46,205 nucleotides of DNA from Candidatus Melainabacteria bacterium (GCA_003963305.1 RXJR01000020.1:1-46205), one strand, 5' to 3'; counted from the first letter of the stretch, positions 1-8,967 are shown. Numbers and translations are program-made. Notes: generated by a model from the letters alone, not told the origin.

Positions 1-108
1 CATTCTCACGATCATGACCACTCGCACGATCACGGACATTCTCACGATCATGACCACTCGCACGATCACGGACATTCTCACGATCATGACCACTCGCACA
101 ATCACTCA
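1..108 (+). repeat. 36-bp tandem repeat coding the HypB histidine-rich tail
   Basis: Three tandem 36-bp units (1-36, 37-72, 73-108) encode a 12-residue His/Asp/Ser/Gly repeat. The first two units are identical; the third differs by a few bases. The array continues off the left edge, so its copy number is unknown. Such arrays change length easily by slippage. Confidence 0.9.
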
Positions 109-774
109 CGCGGTCAGGAACAAAAGTCCAAAGTGGTCAGCCTCGAGGAGCAAATTCTCGCTAAAAATGACAAGCTTGCCGAGCGGAATCGTGGATGGTT
201 TGAAGGTGCAAACGTTCTTGCGCTCAATCTAGTCGCATCACCGGGAGCAGGAAAGACGACGCTGCTCGAACGGACCATAAAAGATCTGAAAAACGACATT
301 ACTATATCTGTGATTGAAGGCGATCAAGCAACGCTAAATGATGCGCGAAGAATTCAGAGCACAGGTGCAAAAGTCGTACAAATCAATACCGGTGCTGGTT
401 GCCACCTTGATGCGGAGATGCTTGCCCTCGGCTTGAAACAGTTGGCACCCGAACGTGACTCACTACTGTTCATCGAAAATGTAGGAAACCTCGTCTGCCC
501 GGCCCTCTTCGACCTGGGCGAGAAATGCAAGGTTGCAGTCCTATCCATTACAGAAGGCGAGGACAAACCAGTCAAGTATCCGCATATGTTTCAGGCAGCA
601 GAGGTATTGCTGCTAAATAAAATGGACCTTTTGCCATACCTGACTTTTGACATTGATGCGTGTAAGAAATTTGCTCTATCAGTAAATCCTCACATCAAGA
701 TCTTCGAAGTGTCAGCTACCCGAGGCGATGGTCTCGAAGCCTGGTACGAGTGGTTGAAATCACATCGAAGTTAA
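1..774 (+). CDS. hypB: Hydrogenase nickel-incorporation GTPase HypB (5' truncated)
   Basis: HypB is a SIMIBI-class GTPase that stores and delivers nickel, with HypA, during [NiFe]-hydrogenase maturation in the cytoplasm. The frame is open from base 1, so the true start lies upstream of the window. The visible N-terminus is a His/Asp/Ser-rich stretch of about 36 residues, typical of nickel-storing HypB proteins, followed by the G domain. Visible motifs are the P-loop SPGAGKTTLLE, the metal-site Cys-His pair in GAGCHLDAE, ENVGNLVCP, the NKMDLL base-recognition motif and a C-terminal SATRGDG. Everything after the His-rich region looks full length. No other hyp gene is visible downstream, so the rest of the operon would lie to the left. 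An internal ATG at 133 would drop the His-rich segment and is unlikely to be the start. Confidence 0.97.
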   Translation, partial: HSHDHDHSHDHGHSHDHDHSHDHGHSHDHDHSHNHSRGQEQKSKVVSLEEQILAKNDKLAERNRGWFEGANVLALNLVASPGAGKTTLLERTIKDLKNDITISVIEGDQATLNDARRIQSTGAKVVQINTGAGCHLDAEMLALGLKQLAPERDSLLFIENVGNLVCPALFDLGEKCKVAVLSITEGEDKPVKYPHMFQAAEVLLLNKMDLLPYLTFDIDACKKFALSVNPHIKIFEVSATRGDGLEAWYEWLKSHRS

Positions 775-856
775 TCTGAGCAGAGTGCAAGGCGCCGTCG
801 ACTCTACTCAGAGACTGCTAGACGTTCAGTCGGCTGGTCCTGCTTAACGAGCTAAG

Positions 857-1555
857 CTAGACCGCATGCGGTCGTCGTGGGTCTTGCTCAATCTTGCGCA
901 TCTGCTCCTTCTCAGCCTCAGTTGGCTCCTCTCCAGCATAGCCAGTCCATGTGCCAGTTTCCGGATCGACACCCAGACGAGGCTCGTTGCGAATACCCAT
1001 AGCCTCATTCGCCCGTTTCTTGAATTGTGCTTGCCATGCCTGTCTCTCCAGATCGCTCATCGAACCCCAGTTATCCGGCAACCGCTCTGAGTACTCTTGC
1101 CTTCCATTTCCAAAATTAGAAAGAGACCCCTTAGGTTGATCGCCCGCTCCGGAAGCCATGTTATCCGCATGCGACTGCAGATCGTCGGTTCCTCCGGCCA
1201 GTTTCGAACCAGACCCACGATTGTCTCGAGGTCTATCGTTTGCTTTGCCGCGAGACCCTGATTGTTTCTCGTCATCGCCAGCAAAATTCTGCTCACGAGA
1301 GCGTCCTCCCTTCGCGGCCGCACCAGATGCTCTATCTCCATATATAGAATTATGATCGAAGTTCAACGCAGCTACTTTGCCAGAACCATCACGATCGACA
1401 GAACCCTCATGACTCGCTGCGAATGTCTTCGCAAGCACACCAGAATTTCGACCGTAATCAAAGACCTGGTCGCGCGCCGCTGAAATGTGATCATTACTGG
1501 GTAAGTGCACATCATGCCTGACGTCAGTTTTAAAATCGGATTGCGCATGGCTCAT
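857..1555 (-). CDS. Hypothetical hydrophilic protein (232 aa)
   Basis: I do not recognise a family. The protein is hydrophilic and rich in Gly, Ser, Asp, Arg and Asn, with a low-complexity middle (roughly residues 65-165) and a more ordered C-terminus containing WGSMSDLERQAWQAQFKKRA and a Trp/Gly-rich stretch. There is no signal peptide or membrane segment. The start at 1555 was chosen because GGGAG lies about 8 nt upstream; the frame stays open for another 60 codons upstream without a ribosome binding site. It is convergent with hypB. Probably disordered; function unknown. Confidence 0.75.
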   Translation of the reverse strand: MSHAQSDFKTDVRHDVHLPSNDHISAARDQVFDYGRNSGVLAKTFAASHEGSVDRDGSGKVAALNFDHNSIYGDRASGAAAKGGRSREQNFAGDDEKQSGSRGKANDRPRDNRGSGSKLAGGTDDLQSHADNMASGAGDQPKGSLSNFGNGRQEYSERLPDNWGSMSDLERQAWQAQFKKRANEAMGIRNEPRLGVDPETGTWTGYAGEEPTEAEKEQMRKIEQDPRRPHAV

Positions 1556-1832
1556 AGTAAAAACTCCCTTTGGAGATACAACACCAGCAGAAAAAAATTT
1601 CGCAAGCTTGCACGTCACTCGGCTAACTATCATGGCGTGCACCGGCAGCGATGCTGGTATTTCTGAGACTAAATTCAGATGCGTCAAATTCTCATAAAAT
1701 GCATACCTGCACAAATCCGATTCAACACCATTCAATAATTAGTACGTCAAAAATCAATCGTCGCCGTTTTACGCCTATTTGATCGACGAAAGTTATCTTG
1801 TTAAACGTTGGTGTCTAAGGATTTTTCGCGCC

Positions 1833-2018
1833 ATGACAGAAATGATTACTAATACAAATTCAGCGCCTGCATCAGATCATGAAGCAAAGGCTCTATTGGT
1901 CCGACTGGCAATCGAATCCAGATATAGAAGCCCGAACGGTGGCTATGTTTCGACATTGAACAAAACAGCTGCGGAAATCGATGTTGGTGCAGGATCGGAC
2001 TCTCCAGCAACGCGCTAA
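1833..2018 (+). CDS. Small hypothetical ORF (61 aa)
   Basis: A short open frame with no recognisable domain and no strong ribosome binding site. It is in the same frame as the next gene (2190-2777), separated by one stop and about 170 bp, so it could be a remnant of a longer N-terminus or simply non-coding. Low confidence. Confidence 0.3.
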   Translation: MTEMITNTNSAPASDHEAKALLVRLAIESRYRSPNGGYVSTLNKTAAEIDVGAGSDSPATR

Positions 2019-2189
2019 ACAAGTAGTCTACGGACTGATCATTCCAATTTGTAACCTGCACGTCGTCAAAGGCTCGCATTTGACGAGAATTTTATGCCTC
2101 ACATTAGATCATCTAGGGGTGCTGGTTCACGGTGCAGTGCATTCTCTACGCCCAGTGTAGATGCCTGTGTCGAATCGAGAAGATTTGGA

Positions 2190-2777
2190 ATGATCACGAC
2201 AACAAACGTTCCAGAAATGATGTCTGCTGTAAAATCCCGACTGGCGAGAGGGTTTTCGGCTCAAGATATTCTGCTTGAAGAACTGGCCCCTCGCGGTATC
2301 AGTCGCATCACGACATTTGAAGACGACGAAATCTTCCCTGGTGAATCAGCACGCTTTGCCGCTAACGATAGAAGTTACGATTTCACAATAAGTTTGACCG
2401 AAGACGGATTAGCTTTGATTCGGTCACACGTAAAGGGATTTTTCCTACACGGCGGTGAAGCTGCAAATCTGGGTCGCTTCGGATATGACAGCCTGAGCCG
2501 CTTTGAACAACTAAGACGAATTGTTCCGCTGAGGGTTGGTCGAGATCTGCCACTCGGTGTAAAAGGGGATTGGATCTTCAAACCGCTTCCGAATCATTCA
2601 ATCGTTCCATTGAATATCGAGAGAGTTCCTTCACCACATGAGGTGATTCAACTCAATGTAAGCCAGACGCTGCTGTACACTGTTCGAGAGCTAACCAGAC
2701 AATCCGGCATGCTTTCGAGCAAACACCTTGGATGGTACGTCAAATTTACAGAAGCGCTTAATGTGCTTACAAGCTAG
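2190..2777 (+). CDS. Hypothetical protein (195 aa)
   Basis: The family is not recognised. It is soluble, mixed alpha/beta in appearance, with no membrane segment or signal peptide. The start at 2190 gives a sensible N-terminus; the frame is open back to 2094, but that extension looks like translated spacer. The ribosome binding site is weak (AGAAGAT upstream). Standalone plus-strand gene. Function unknown. Confidence 0.65.
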   Translation: MITTTNVPEMMSAVKSRLARGFSAQDILLEELAPRGISRITTFEDDEIFPGESARFAANDRSYDFTISLTEDGLALIRSHVKGFFLHGGEAANLGRFGYDSLSRFEQLRRIVPLRVGRDLPLGVKGDWIFKPLPNHSIVPLNIERVPSPHEVIQLNVSQTLLYTVRELTRQSGMLSSKHLGWYVKFTEALNVLTS

Positions 2778-2855
2778 AATACAAACGCACATTTAACCGC
2801 ATATAGTGGCACACACTAGGCGACTCTTGGCATAAACCTTGCATAGTAAGAATCA

Positions 2856-2887
2856 CTCTCGCCTGAGTCAGCACAATCAGGCGAGAG
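2856..2887 (-). terminator. Hairpin downstream of the 41-aa small ORF
   Basis: Perfect 11-bp inverted repeat (CTCTCGCCTGA / TCAGGCGAGAG) around a 10-nt loop, followed on the minus strand by a moderately T-rich tract. It sits 9 bp past the stop of the small gene at 2897-3022, as expected of an intrinsic terminator. Confidence 0.65.
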
Positions 2888-2896
2888 CCACTCAAA

Positions 2897-3022
2897 CTAC
2901 AAGTTGTGCGCACCGCTTCCAGAGGAATATGATTCGCCGAAATCCGAACAACTTCCTGGCGACCTCAAGATTACGTAAGTAACAAATCCATATACGATTG
3001 CAGCTCCGATTATAAATGTCAT
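2897..3022 (-). CDS. Small single-span membrane protein (41 aa)
   Basis: A 41-codon frame with a near-perfect ribosome binding site (GAGGTGGG, about 4 nt before ATG) and a hairpin just past its stop. The N-terminal half is a hydrophobic helix (FIIGAAIVYGFVTYVI); the C-terminal half is Ser/Gly-rich and polar. Size and layout resemble small membrane subunits such as KdpF- or YnhF-like proteins, but no family can be assigned. The strong translation signals and dedicated terminator make it a credible gene. Confidence 0.6.
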   Translation of the reverse strand: MTFIIGAAIVYGFVTYVILRSPGSCSDFGESYSSGSGAHNL

Positions 3023-3232
3023 AAACCCACCTCAATTCTGACAAGCGCACTAAGACTGCGCTTGCTTGTGTGTTGCATTTTTGTTTCCTTTAGTCTCTTT
3101 GCAACTACCGTAATGAAGTGTGTATTAAACAGGCATAAAATCACTCCACAGAAAATGGAACCAAATGCGGTTAATACGACTTAGGCCCATCAGATTCCCA
3201 TCGCACTCAAACGAAACTCGGAGCAATCCACC

Positions 3233-3808
3233 TTAAGCCTTTAGATCGTTCAATTTTTTTGCGTGTTTGAAGAGCTCGTTGCATTCATCAGCCAACACAC
3301 CACCAATGATGGTGCATTTGCCATATCGTGACGCATTCACAACCGTCTGAGCCCTTATGTTTATCTGGCCAAAATCACAAGTCTGCAAAAACGGAATCGA
3401 GCTGCCGTAGACAACAAGCGGCATCTTCGTCCAAACAATCGCCGACTGACACATAGGACACGATTCACCAGTAGTGTACAAACACATGTCTTGCCAGTTG
3501 AACGATTTGTCGCCGTCCGGGCAATTTCGAATAGCCGTCATCTCACCATGCCAGATCGGGTTCTTTTCGACTTGCACCCACCCCTCCGCCACGACCTTTT
3601 TTGTCTTGATGTTCACAACTACTGATCCAAAGGGACATTCGGGTACCTTCTTAGCTTGTTCGATTGCAAGGCGCATAAAATGATCGTGGTCTAGCTCGGG
3701 AAATTTCCTCGCGTTAGCAGCTTCTACCTTTATATGCGAGTAGCATGAAGCGAAAGCAGCTGCTGCTGAAAAAATGGCATTGCGACGGGTAATTTTCCAT
3801 TCTGTCAT
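3233..3808 (-). CDS. Cytidine-deaminase-fold protein with Tat-like leader
   Basis: Zinc-dependent nucleoside/guanine-deaminase-type protein of the CDA superfamily. It shows the HGE motif (WHGEMTAI), where His binds zinc and Glu acts as proton shuttle, and the second zinc motif in ESCPMCQSAI (S-C-P-M-C in place of the usual PCxxC). The order and spacing fit the guanine deaminase/tadA-like group. The N-terminus (KITRRN followed by a short Ala-rich hydrophobic stretch) resembles a twin-arginine or weak secretion signal, which is unusual for a deaminase and suggests a periplasmic or exported form. Start 3808 has AGAGG about 9 nt upstream. Substrate unknown. Confidence 0.85.
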   Translation of the reverse strand: MTEWKITRRNAIFSAAAAFASCYSHIKVEAANARKFPELDHDHFMRLAIEQAKKVPECPFGSVVVNIKTKKVVAEGWVQVEKNPIWHGEMTAIRNCPDGDKSFNWQDMCLYTTGESCPMCQSAIVWTKMPLVVYGSSIPFLQTCDFGQINIRAQTVVNASRYGKCTIIGGVLADECNELFKHAKKLNDLKA

Positions 3809-4033
3809 CGACTGAACCTCTAGGAACCGTTTTCTATTTACCCACTCGAGAATATTTCTGCTAATTCGTAGTTGAGTTGTCCGAACAGTTTTCCTTCTGA
3901 TCAATTCGTCCGCACGTTTTTTATACGGATTTTATGAGGGGTCTTGCAACATTACTATGAAGCTTCAGATTGAGATTTCTCCAGGGAAATACACCTCGAC
4001 TGAACCCAGGCAACTAGACGGAGTACAGCATCA

Positions 4034-5995
4034 GTGACACGTGAAGTTGGATCTTCTGAAGGAAGAGATACAGTCCATCACCGTTCGCATATTTCACACG
4101 GTGACGGACATCATGCCATGCATAGAGAAGCCGTAGCTGCCCTCTCCAGTCCTGGCGAATCTTACAAGTCAGCTGATGCAGGCGCATCAGATGGGGGCGG
4201 TGCAGCTCTGCATCCCTTTGCCATTTCGGACAGAAGACGCAAGTCCAGTCACCCTGCCGGCGCAGGTGCCGGTGCTGGCGCTGCCACCGAGACTGCCAGC
4301 GAATCTAGAGGCAGAGTAGAAGATCCGCGATACAACCTGCCCGACCTGAAAATATCCGGATTCATTCCAGCCAGAGACGCAACAAACAGCGTCAGTTCAC
4401 TAATTGAACGCGGCGTCTTCCATGATGCAAGACCAGCCGAAACACATCAAGGGCAAACCGAAACATATCAAAGAACAGCGGCCCCAGAAAGATTTGCCGC
4501 AGATACGTCAAGAATGCGCGATGCCGGAAGCGGTGACACACGAGCCAAACAGCCTGAAATCGTAGTGCAATATGGCGACGCACAAGGTCAGAATGGAAGC
4601 GGACAACAGTCACCAGATTTCGTCATTCGCAAAGATGGAACAATTGAGGTCCACCGCGACTTCGAAGCTAATCCACACGGCAACATTGTCGTACAAATGG
4701 AACGCAGCGAAGGACAGGTCGACCCGAGACAGAATCCAGAATATGCCAGGCAAATGCAAGCTCAAGCCGACTTGCTGAAATATCTCCAGGGACGAATCCA
4801 TAGTGCATATCCAGAAGCTAGAACAGACGGTGTCGCACTTCATGATGAACAGAACCTGGTTCCTGAGTCAGTACAAAAATCGATCGGTGCGCGTAAGACT
4901 GATTCCCTTGGAAAAGATTTTTCGCCAGAAACACAGCACGCTGTGGAAAATCTCGGTCGATTCAAAGGCGCAGGTCACGGCAGCATAAGTCGGCACGCAG
5001 CGGACGGATACTTCCCTCAGCGCGAAGTTCCTATTCAAAAGGGTGAAACCAACTCAGCAGCTGCTTTCAAAGACACAGTTGCCGCTCTGTTTCAAGCCGA
5101 TAAGGATCATCCTTATGAGACTATACGCCGCACCAGTGACGGTGGCCACGCCGTTGGTCGATATGGTCTGACAAAGCACCACATATCCAATTGGCTCGCA
5201 GGTCTAAACCTTGGCGAGCCGCCCGATCCAGCTAAAATCGCCGAGTTGATCAAGCAAGGCAAATTGCCGGAAGGATTTACGGCCGAGTCGGTGCAGAGAC
5301 TACAAAATCTGGCCAATAGACTTGGTGACGGAAACAGCAATATCACCGCAGACGAACTGAAAAGCGAACTGCCGAAAGAACTGCAAGAAAGAATCGCAAC
5401 TGGTCTCAGCAAACAGTATGCGGAAGAATCTCACGGCGATTCTGGAACAGCTGCGCTGGCATGGCTCAAGGGCAAACGCGTCGGTGAGCTTACTCAAGAA
5501 GAACAGAATGACCCGTCCGGAATGCAAATCAAAGATGCCGCGCAGAAAGCCTACAGTTTGGCGACCGCACGACAAATGTCTCAAGCTGGAGACCGCATCG
5601 AATTCAAAGACGGCGGTGATGGATCGCCTCTGGGAATTCAAATCGCCAGTCGAGCGCAGCATGTTGCTGAATCTATGGGAAGCGTTGGATACTGCAAACG
5701 CGGCGTAAGACAAGCACTCGAACCATTTGGAATTCATCTGCAAGGTTCATATGCAAAAGATTCAGCCGAGCAGTTAGCGCGCAACCCACGAGTGCAGGAG
5801 ATCTCGACAAGCGACCTTCGCCCGGGAGATGTACTTGTTCACCAACCAGCAGGATACGGTCGAACCATCGGCCAACGGTATGCCGGTCACATTGCCGTTT
5901 ATCTCGGTAAAGGACAGGAAGCGAGCGATCACGTGCAACATCTGATCAAGGGTCAGGGTTATGGTGGCACACGAGCGTTCAGAATCGTGAGCTAG
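4034..5995 (+). CDS. Large protein with C-terminal NlpC/P60- or CHAP-type cysteine peptidase domain
   Basis: 653 residues from a GTG start with GGAG about 10 nt upstream; an ATG at 4118 is an alternative. The first ~300 residues are His/Ala/Gly/Gln-rich and look disordered. The central part (about 300-520) is helical. The C-terminal ~130 residues resemble NlpC/P60 or CHAP amidases: Cys about 554 in GYCKRGVRQAL, the DLRPGDVLV turn, and His about 619 in AGHIAVYLG. These enzymes cut peptide bonds in peptidoglycan stems. There is no clear signal peptide, so export would need a non-classical route. It may be transcribed with the following gene (66-bp gap). Confidence 0.75.
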   Translation: MTREVGSSEGRDTVHHRSHISHGDGHHAMHREAVAALSSPGESYKSADAGASDGGGAALHPFAISDRRRKSSHPAGAGAGAGAATETASESRGRVEDPRYNLPDLKISGFIPARDATNSVSSLIERGVFHDARPAETHQGQTETYQRTAAPERFAADTSRMRDAGSGDTRAKQPEIVVQYGDAQGQNGSGQQSPDFVIRKDGTIEVHRDFEANPHGNIVVQMERSEGQVDPRQNPEYARQMQAQADLLKYLQGRIHSAYPEARTDGVALHDEQNLVPESVQKSIGARKTDSLGKDFSPETQHAVENLGRFKGAGHGSISRHAADGYFPQREVPIQKGETNSAAAFKDTVAALFQADKDHPYETIRRTSDGGHAVGRYGLTKHHISNWLAGLNLGEPPDPAKIAELIKQGKLPEGFTAESVQRLQNLANRLGDGNSNITADELKSELPKELQERIATGLSKQYAEESHGDSGTAALAWLKGKRVGELTQEEQNDPSGMQIKDAAQKAYSLATARQMSQAGDRIEFKDGGDGSPLGIQIASRAQHVAESMGSVGYCKRGVRQALEPFGIHLQGSYAKDSAEQLARNPRVQEISTSDLRPGDVLVHQPAGYGRTIGQRYAGHIAVYLGKGQEASDHVQHLIKGQGYGGTRAFRIVS

Positions 5996-6061
5996 TCTCA
6001 AGCAAGCGAAAACGTAGGGTACAAGGCAAACTGGGCGCATCCGAGAAGAAAGAAACAATCA

Positions 6062-6721
6062 ATGACACATACAGATCGACCAGAAAATTCCGAAACAAGG
6101 TCGAGTGAAAGTACCCCATCGTCCCTCTGGAAATCAGCATACGAACACAAGGAGGCAATTGGTCTTGGTGCGGCTGCCGTGGCGGCAACAGCGTTGCATC
6201 TGAAACGAAAAGGCACAGAAGTGTTAGTTGTAGAAGCGGCACCCTTTATGGGTAAAGCAATGCGCGATTCGCTAGAGTCAGCCGGTCATAAAGTAACATG
6301 GATCACGGAGATTAATACACTCAAACCGCTGGTCGGAATTACTGAAGGGAAAGAGAAATTACTACTAAACCCGCGGCGTTTCGGGACTGCTTTTATAGAC
6401 CCAAACCACGTCTCACCCGACTCTGTCGACTTCGAGCACGTGGCACCATTCTTCCAGAAAGAAAGAATAAGAACAATTGGAACGAGCGCAATGTCAGCCG
6501 TTAACAAAGACATGCTGGCGAGCGGATTTGATCTGGCCGGCAACAAGACAGCAGTGTTGACGTCGATAGTCGGGCGCCGACTCGATCTACAACAAATCGG
6601 AAGAGCACCGGCAGAAGCACAATCCATTTTATCGAATTTGGAAACTAGAATAAATTCGCAAGAGCTTGCAGATGCACGTTCTCAGGCTAGAAAGCTGATC
6701 GCGAAATATGCAGTGCAATAA
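6062..6721 (+). CDS. Hypothetical protein with one membrane segment and receiver-like fold (219 aa)
   Basis: An N-terminal polar region of about 30 residues, a short Ala-rich hydrophobic helix (about 33-48), then a domain beginning VLVVEAAPFMGKAMRDSLESAG. This resembles the first beta strand and helix of response-regulator receiver domains, but the canonical Asp pair is not evident (EA instead of ED/DD). If receiver-like, it is probably non-phosphorylated. It follows the NlpC/P60 gene by 66 bp in the same orientation. Assignment tentative. Confidence 0.6.
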   Translation: MTHTDRPENSETRSSESTPSSLWKSAYEHKEAIGLGAAAVAATALHLKRKGTEVLVVEAAPFMGKAMRDSLESAGHKVTWITEINTLKPLVGITEGKEKLLLNPRRFGTAFIDPNHVSPDSVDFEHVAPFFQKERIRTIGTSAMSAVNKDMLASGFDLAGNKTAVLTSIVGRRLDLQQIGRAPAEAQSILSNLETRINSQELADARSQARKLIAKYAVQ

Positions 6722-6884
6722 TTTTGACTTCAGCAGAATTGAAGATTTTAATTGAATATTAAATGATCAACTGAGAACCATATGTGGTGTCAAAAAAGTT
6801 CGTCGTGCGGATAGATATACTCGAACGAACGAAACGACACACACATGCACGGTGTGAAAACCTGCATGCTCAGAGGGCAAGCGA

Positions 6885-7538
6885 ATGAGTCGAAGATTTG
6901 ATCATACACCACACATACAAATCGAAAATACAGCAAATCACTTCACTCGAAGTGGTTTTTCTGATCAATCCAGCGTTAACGAATCGAATTTTAAAAGTTC
7001 GGGATTGCAAGCATTTGATGCAGTCGATCTGAATCGCGACGGACTATTACAAAAGCGAGAACTAGAGAATGCTGTTAATTACAATGTGGTAAATGGTGTA
7101 GAAAGAAAAGCCGTTCAAGTGATGCTAGACAACTTTGATGTAGTCGATTGCCTGTCCGGCGATCTCCCGCTCGACAAAAAACACAAAGATGGAATCAGCA
7201 AATCTGATTTGGAAGGTTTCGACAAGATTCGATCTGGCGAAAGCAGTTTTTTGAGCAGTTATGCTAAGAGCAACATTAAGGAAGCGGCTTATTATACATC
7301 CTACGTTGCAGGTGTTCTGTCGCCACTAGAGGCAATCGGGCTCACAGCTTTGCAAAGGGGCGCATCACACTCGGTTTTGGCCCTGGAAGTCGCTGGATGT
7401 GTTGGCGGCGCGACGCTTCTCGGTATGGCAGGAGCAGCAGGATACAGTTATTACAAATACAAGCATGAACAGAGTCCAAAAGTCGCTTCTTTCCTGAATG
7501 AACTCAATGCAAGCAGCGAATTGCGTTCACGCTTGTAG
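6885..7538 (+). CDS. EF-hand protein with C-terminal membrane segments (217 aa)
   Basis: A canonical EF-hand calcium loop is visible at about residues 48-59 (DLNRDGLLQKRE: D-x-N-x-D-G-x5-E). A second, poorer candidate follows (DKKHKDGISKSDLE). The C-terminal third contains two hydrophobic stretches rich in Ala/Gly, suggesting a membrane anchor. The start has GAGGG upstream. Probably a calcium-responsive envelope protein; partner unknown. Confidence 0.7.
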   Translation: MSRRFDHTPHIQIENTANHFTRSGFSDQSSVNESNFKSSGLQAFDAVDLNRDGLLQKRELENAVNYNVVNGVERKAVQVMLDNFDVVDCLSGDLPLDKKHKDGISKSDLEGFDKIRSGESSFLSSYAKSNIKEAAYYTSYVAGVLSPLEAIGLTALQRGASHSVLALEVAGCVGGATLLGMAGAAGYSYYKYKHEQSPKVASFLNELNASSELRSRL

Positions 7539-7539
7539 A

Positions 7540-7962
7540 CTAACCTGCCGTCCAGGGGTTGGTCGTCTGCACACCCAGTGATTCGAATGAAGCGCAATCC
7601 CGCGTTGCGACTACGAAGCCATGAACACTAGCGACGGCAGCGATTGTTGCAACAGCATTCGTGACGTCTGTGCCTCCAGATTTCGCAGCATTCAGCAATG
7701 AACAGTAGGAGAGCGCTGCGAGATGGTCGAAAGGCAAAATTCTCGATGAGAACAGCCGATCAATCAACAAATCAAGGGCAGAACGAATCTGATTCTTTCT
7801 TTTGCCATCGGCTATTTCGTTCACGCCCATCAACAATTCAGAAAGACTTGTTGCGGTCAAGTACAAAGTTTCGGCCGATTGTCTATCGAGCCATTCGATC
7901 AGCGCCGGATCTCGTCCAGGCGTGAGCGCTTCTGCAACAACACATGTGTCTAGAATAATCAC
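7540..7962 (-). CDS. PIN-domain toxin (VapC/FitB family)
   Basis: 140-residue PIN-domain ribonuclease, the usual length for VapC/FitB toxins. Acidic active-site residues are visible: IILDTCV at the N-terminus, the E of SLSELLMG, and the C-terminal TDVTNAVA and ATRDCASFESLGV region. The start overlaps the antitoxin stop by 4 nt (ATGA), the classical coupled arrangement. The toxin would cleave RNA when its antitoxin is degraded. Confidence 0.92.
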   Translation of the reverse strand: MIILDTCVVAEALTPGRDPALIEWLDRQSAETLYLTATSLSELLMGVNEIADGKRKNQIRSALDLLIDRLFSSRILPFDHLAALSYCSLLNAAKSGGTDVTNAVATIAAVASVHGFVVATRDCASFESLGVQTTNPWTAG

Positions 7963-8255
7963 TTGATGTTCGTTCCATCTTGTGAATCGTGTTCGTGCTT
8001 ACTTGCATCGCGCAGAATACTCGAGGCATCGGTGAAATTAGGTAAGAGCGAAGTTTTTAGATCATCGAGTTTGTATCTGTCTCCAAATGCTGCAAGAACA
8101 GAACCAACTTTCATCCTGTCTTGAGGTCGCACTGCTGATTCCAAAATTGCTCGCACTTCTGCTTCGGTGCTACGCCCATTTTGAGCTGCACGGACCCTTA
8201 ACGCCTGATGAGTTTCCTCAGGCAGATTTCTAACGGTTATCGTTCCCAAATTCAC
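7959..8255 (-). CDS. Ribbon-helix-helix antitoxin (FitA/Arc type)
   Basis: 98 residues. The N-terminal ribbon-helix-helix DNA-binding domain (ITVRNLPEETHQALRVRAAQNGRSTEAEVRAIL) matches the FitA/VapB antitoxin pattern; the C-terminal tail should wrap the toxin. It is transcribed first and overlaps the PIN toxin gene. Inverted repeats just upstream (8278-8310) are the likely autoregulatory operator. Confidence 0.92.
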   Translation of the reverse strand: MNLGTITVRNLPEETHQALRVRAAQNGRSTEAEVRAILESAVRPQDRMKVGSVLAAFGDRYKLDDLKTSLLPNFTDASSILRDASKHEHDSQDGTNIK

Positions 8256-8277
8256 CTCTGAAGTAGCTCAATTTGGT

Positions 8278-8310
8278 AGCAATGCTATCAAATTATATCC
8301 AATGCTAGCA
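8278..8310. promoter_or_regulatory. Putative FitA-type operator
   Basis: Two palindromes lie directly upstream of the antitoxin start: TAGCA-A-TGCTA (8278-8288) and TGCTAGCA (8303-8310), separated by an AT-rich spacer. The half-site TGCTATCA resembles the one I recall for neisserial FitAB. Binding by the antitoxin and autorepression are inferred. Confidence 0.65.
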
Positions 8311-8417
8311 AGTGGATGTAGAGGTCGAATGGGTTTAGAGTGGGTACGTACCTTCCAGGAGAGATTTTTGCAGTTCAGATTACCCAAGCCAACCCGCGAT
8401 GAGTAGAACACGGAAAC

Positions 8418-8435
8418 TAATAGACCAGTCTACTA
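8418..8435. repeat. Left 18-bp boundary palindrome
   Basis: TAATAGACCAGTCTACTA is an imperfect palindrome that matches the perfect palindrome at 44026-44043 at 16 of 18 positions. It lies just outside the terminator that ends the left arm. It could be an attachment-site remnant, an insulator or a TetR-type operator. Confidence 0.6.
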
Positions 8436-8453
8436 CAAAGCCGAAAAAAATTA

Positions 8454-8496
8454 CAAGAACACCACATACGGCGAAATGCCGCATATGGTGTTCTTG
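8454..8496 (-). terminator. Intrinsic terminator ending the left arm
   Basis: A long hairpin (CAAGAACACCA-type arms, 5-nt GAAAT loop, nearly 19 bp with two mismatches) is followed on the minus strand by TAATTTTTTTC. It is one of the few hairpins in the left arm with a proper U-tract and lies beyond the last gene, so it is a good candidate for the true end of the array. A small TGCCC/GGGCA hairpin (8497-8515) precedes it. Confidence 0.85.
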
Positions 8497-8556
8497 GTGC
8501 CCCGAACTTAGGGCATTATCGATGGAACTTGGTTCTGCCTAACTGCGGCATAAGAA

Positions 8557-8967
8557 TCAGTGGAACTCCCAGATGGTAATAACGCCGCGCAGAACTTGAA
8601 TTTCTTTCGGCGCCCAACGAATGATCGCGGATTGCGTCAACAAGACCGCGAGCCCAAACAAAACTCCGCCAGTAGAAGTGGCCAGTGAGACGATGAACGA
8701 GCACCAGAGCATTCGCCTGACCAGATCGATGAACCGATCATAATCGCTCATTTTTGGCGTCTCGTTGACATCGCAATAAAGTCGCCGGATACGCGACAAG
8801 GAATCAACCGCCCACGTGAGGAGGAACAGGGCCGGGACCACCTCACCGGAACCAAAATAAATGGTGATTGCGAAACAGACTAGCGTGATCTCCAGCTGAA
8901 TATTGGCGTATGCCACTCTATCCACGTGGTGAAAGTTAGTCCAGAGAGGAGTTTTGTATTTGGACAT
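8557..8967 (-). CDS. Small multi-span membrane protein (136 aa)
   Basis: Last gene of the left arm. Hydrophobic segments lie at about residues 22-58 and 84-112 (three or four helices), with a charged loop between them (SRIRRLYCDVNETPKMSDYDRF). AGGAG lies about 9 nt upstream of the start. No family recognised. The leader contains hairpin G1 (9015-9039). Confidence 0.75.
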   Translation of the reverse strand: MSKYKTPLWTNFHHVDRVAYANIQLEITLVCFAITIYFGSGEVVPALFLLTWAVDSLSRIRRLYCDVNETPKMSDYDRFIDLVRRMLWCSFIVSLATSTGGVLFGLAVLLTQSAIIRWAPKEIQVLRGVITIWEFH

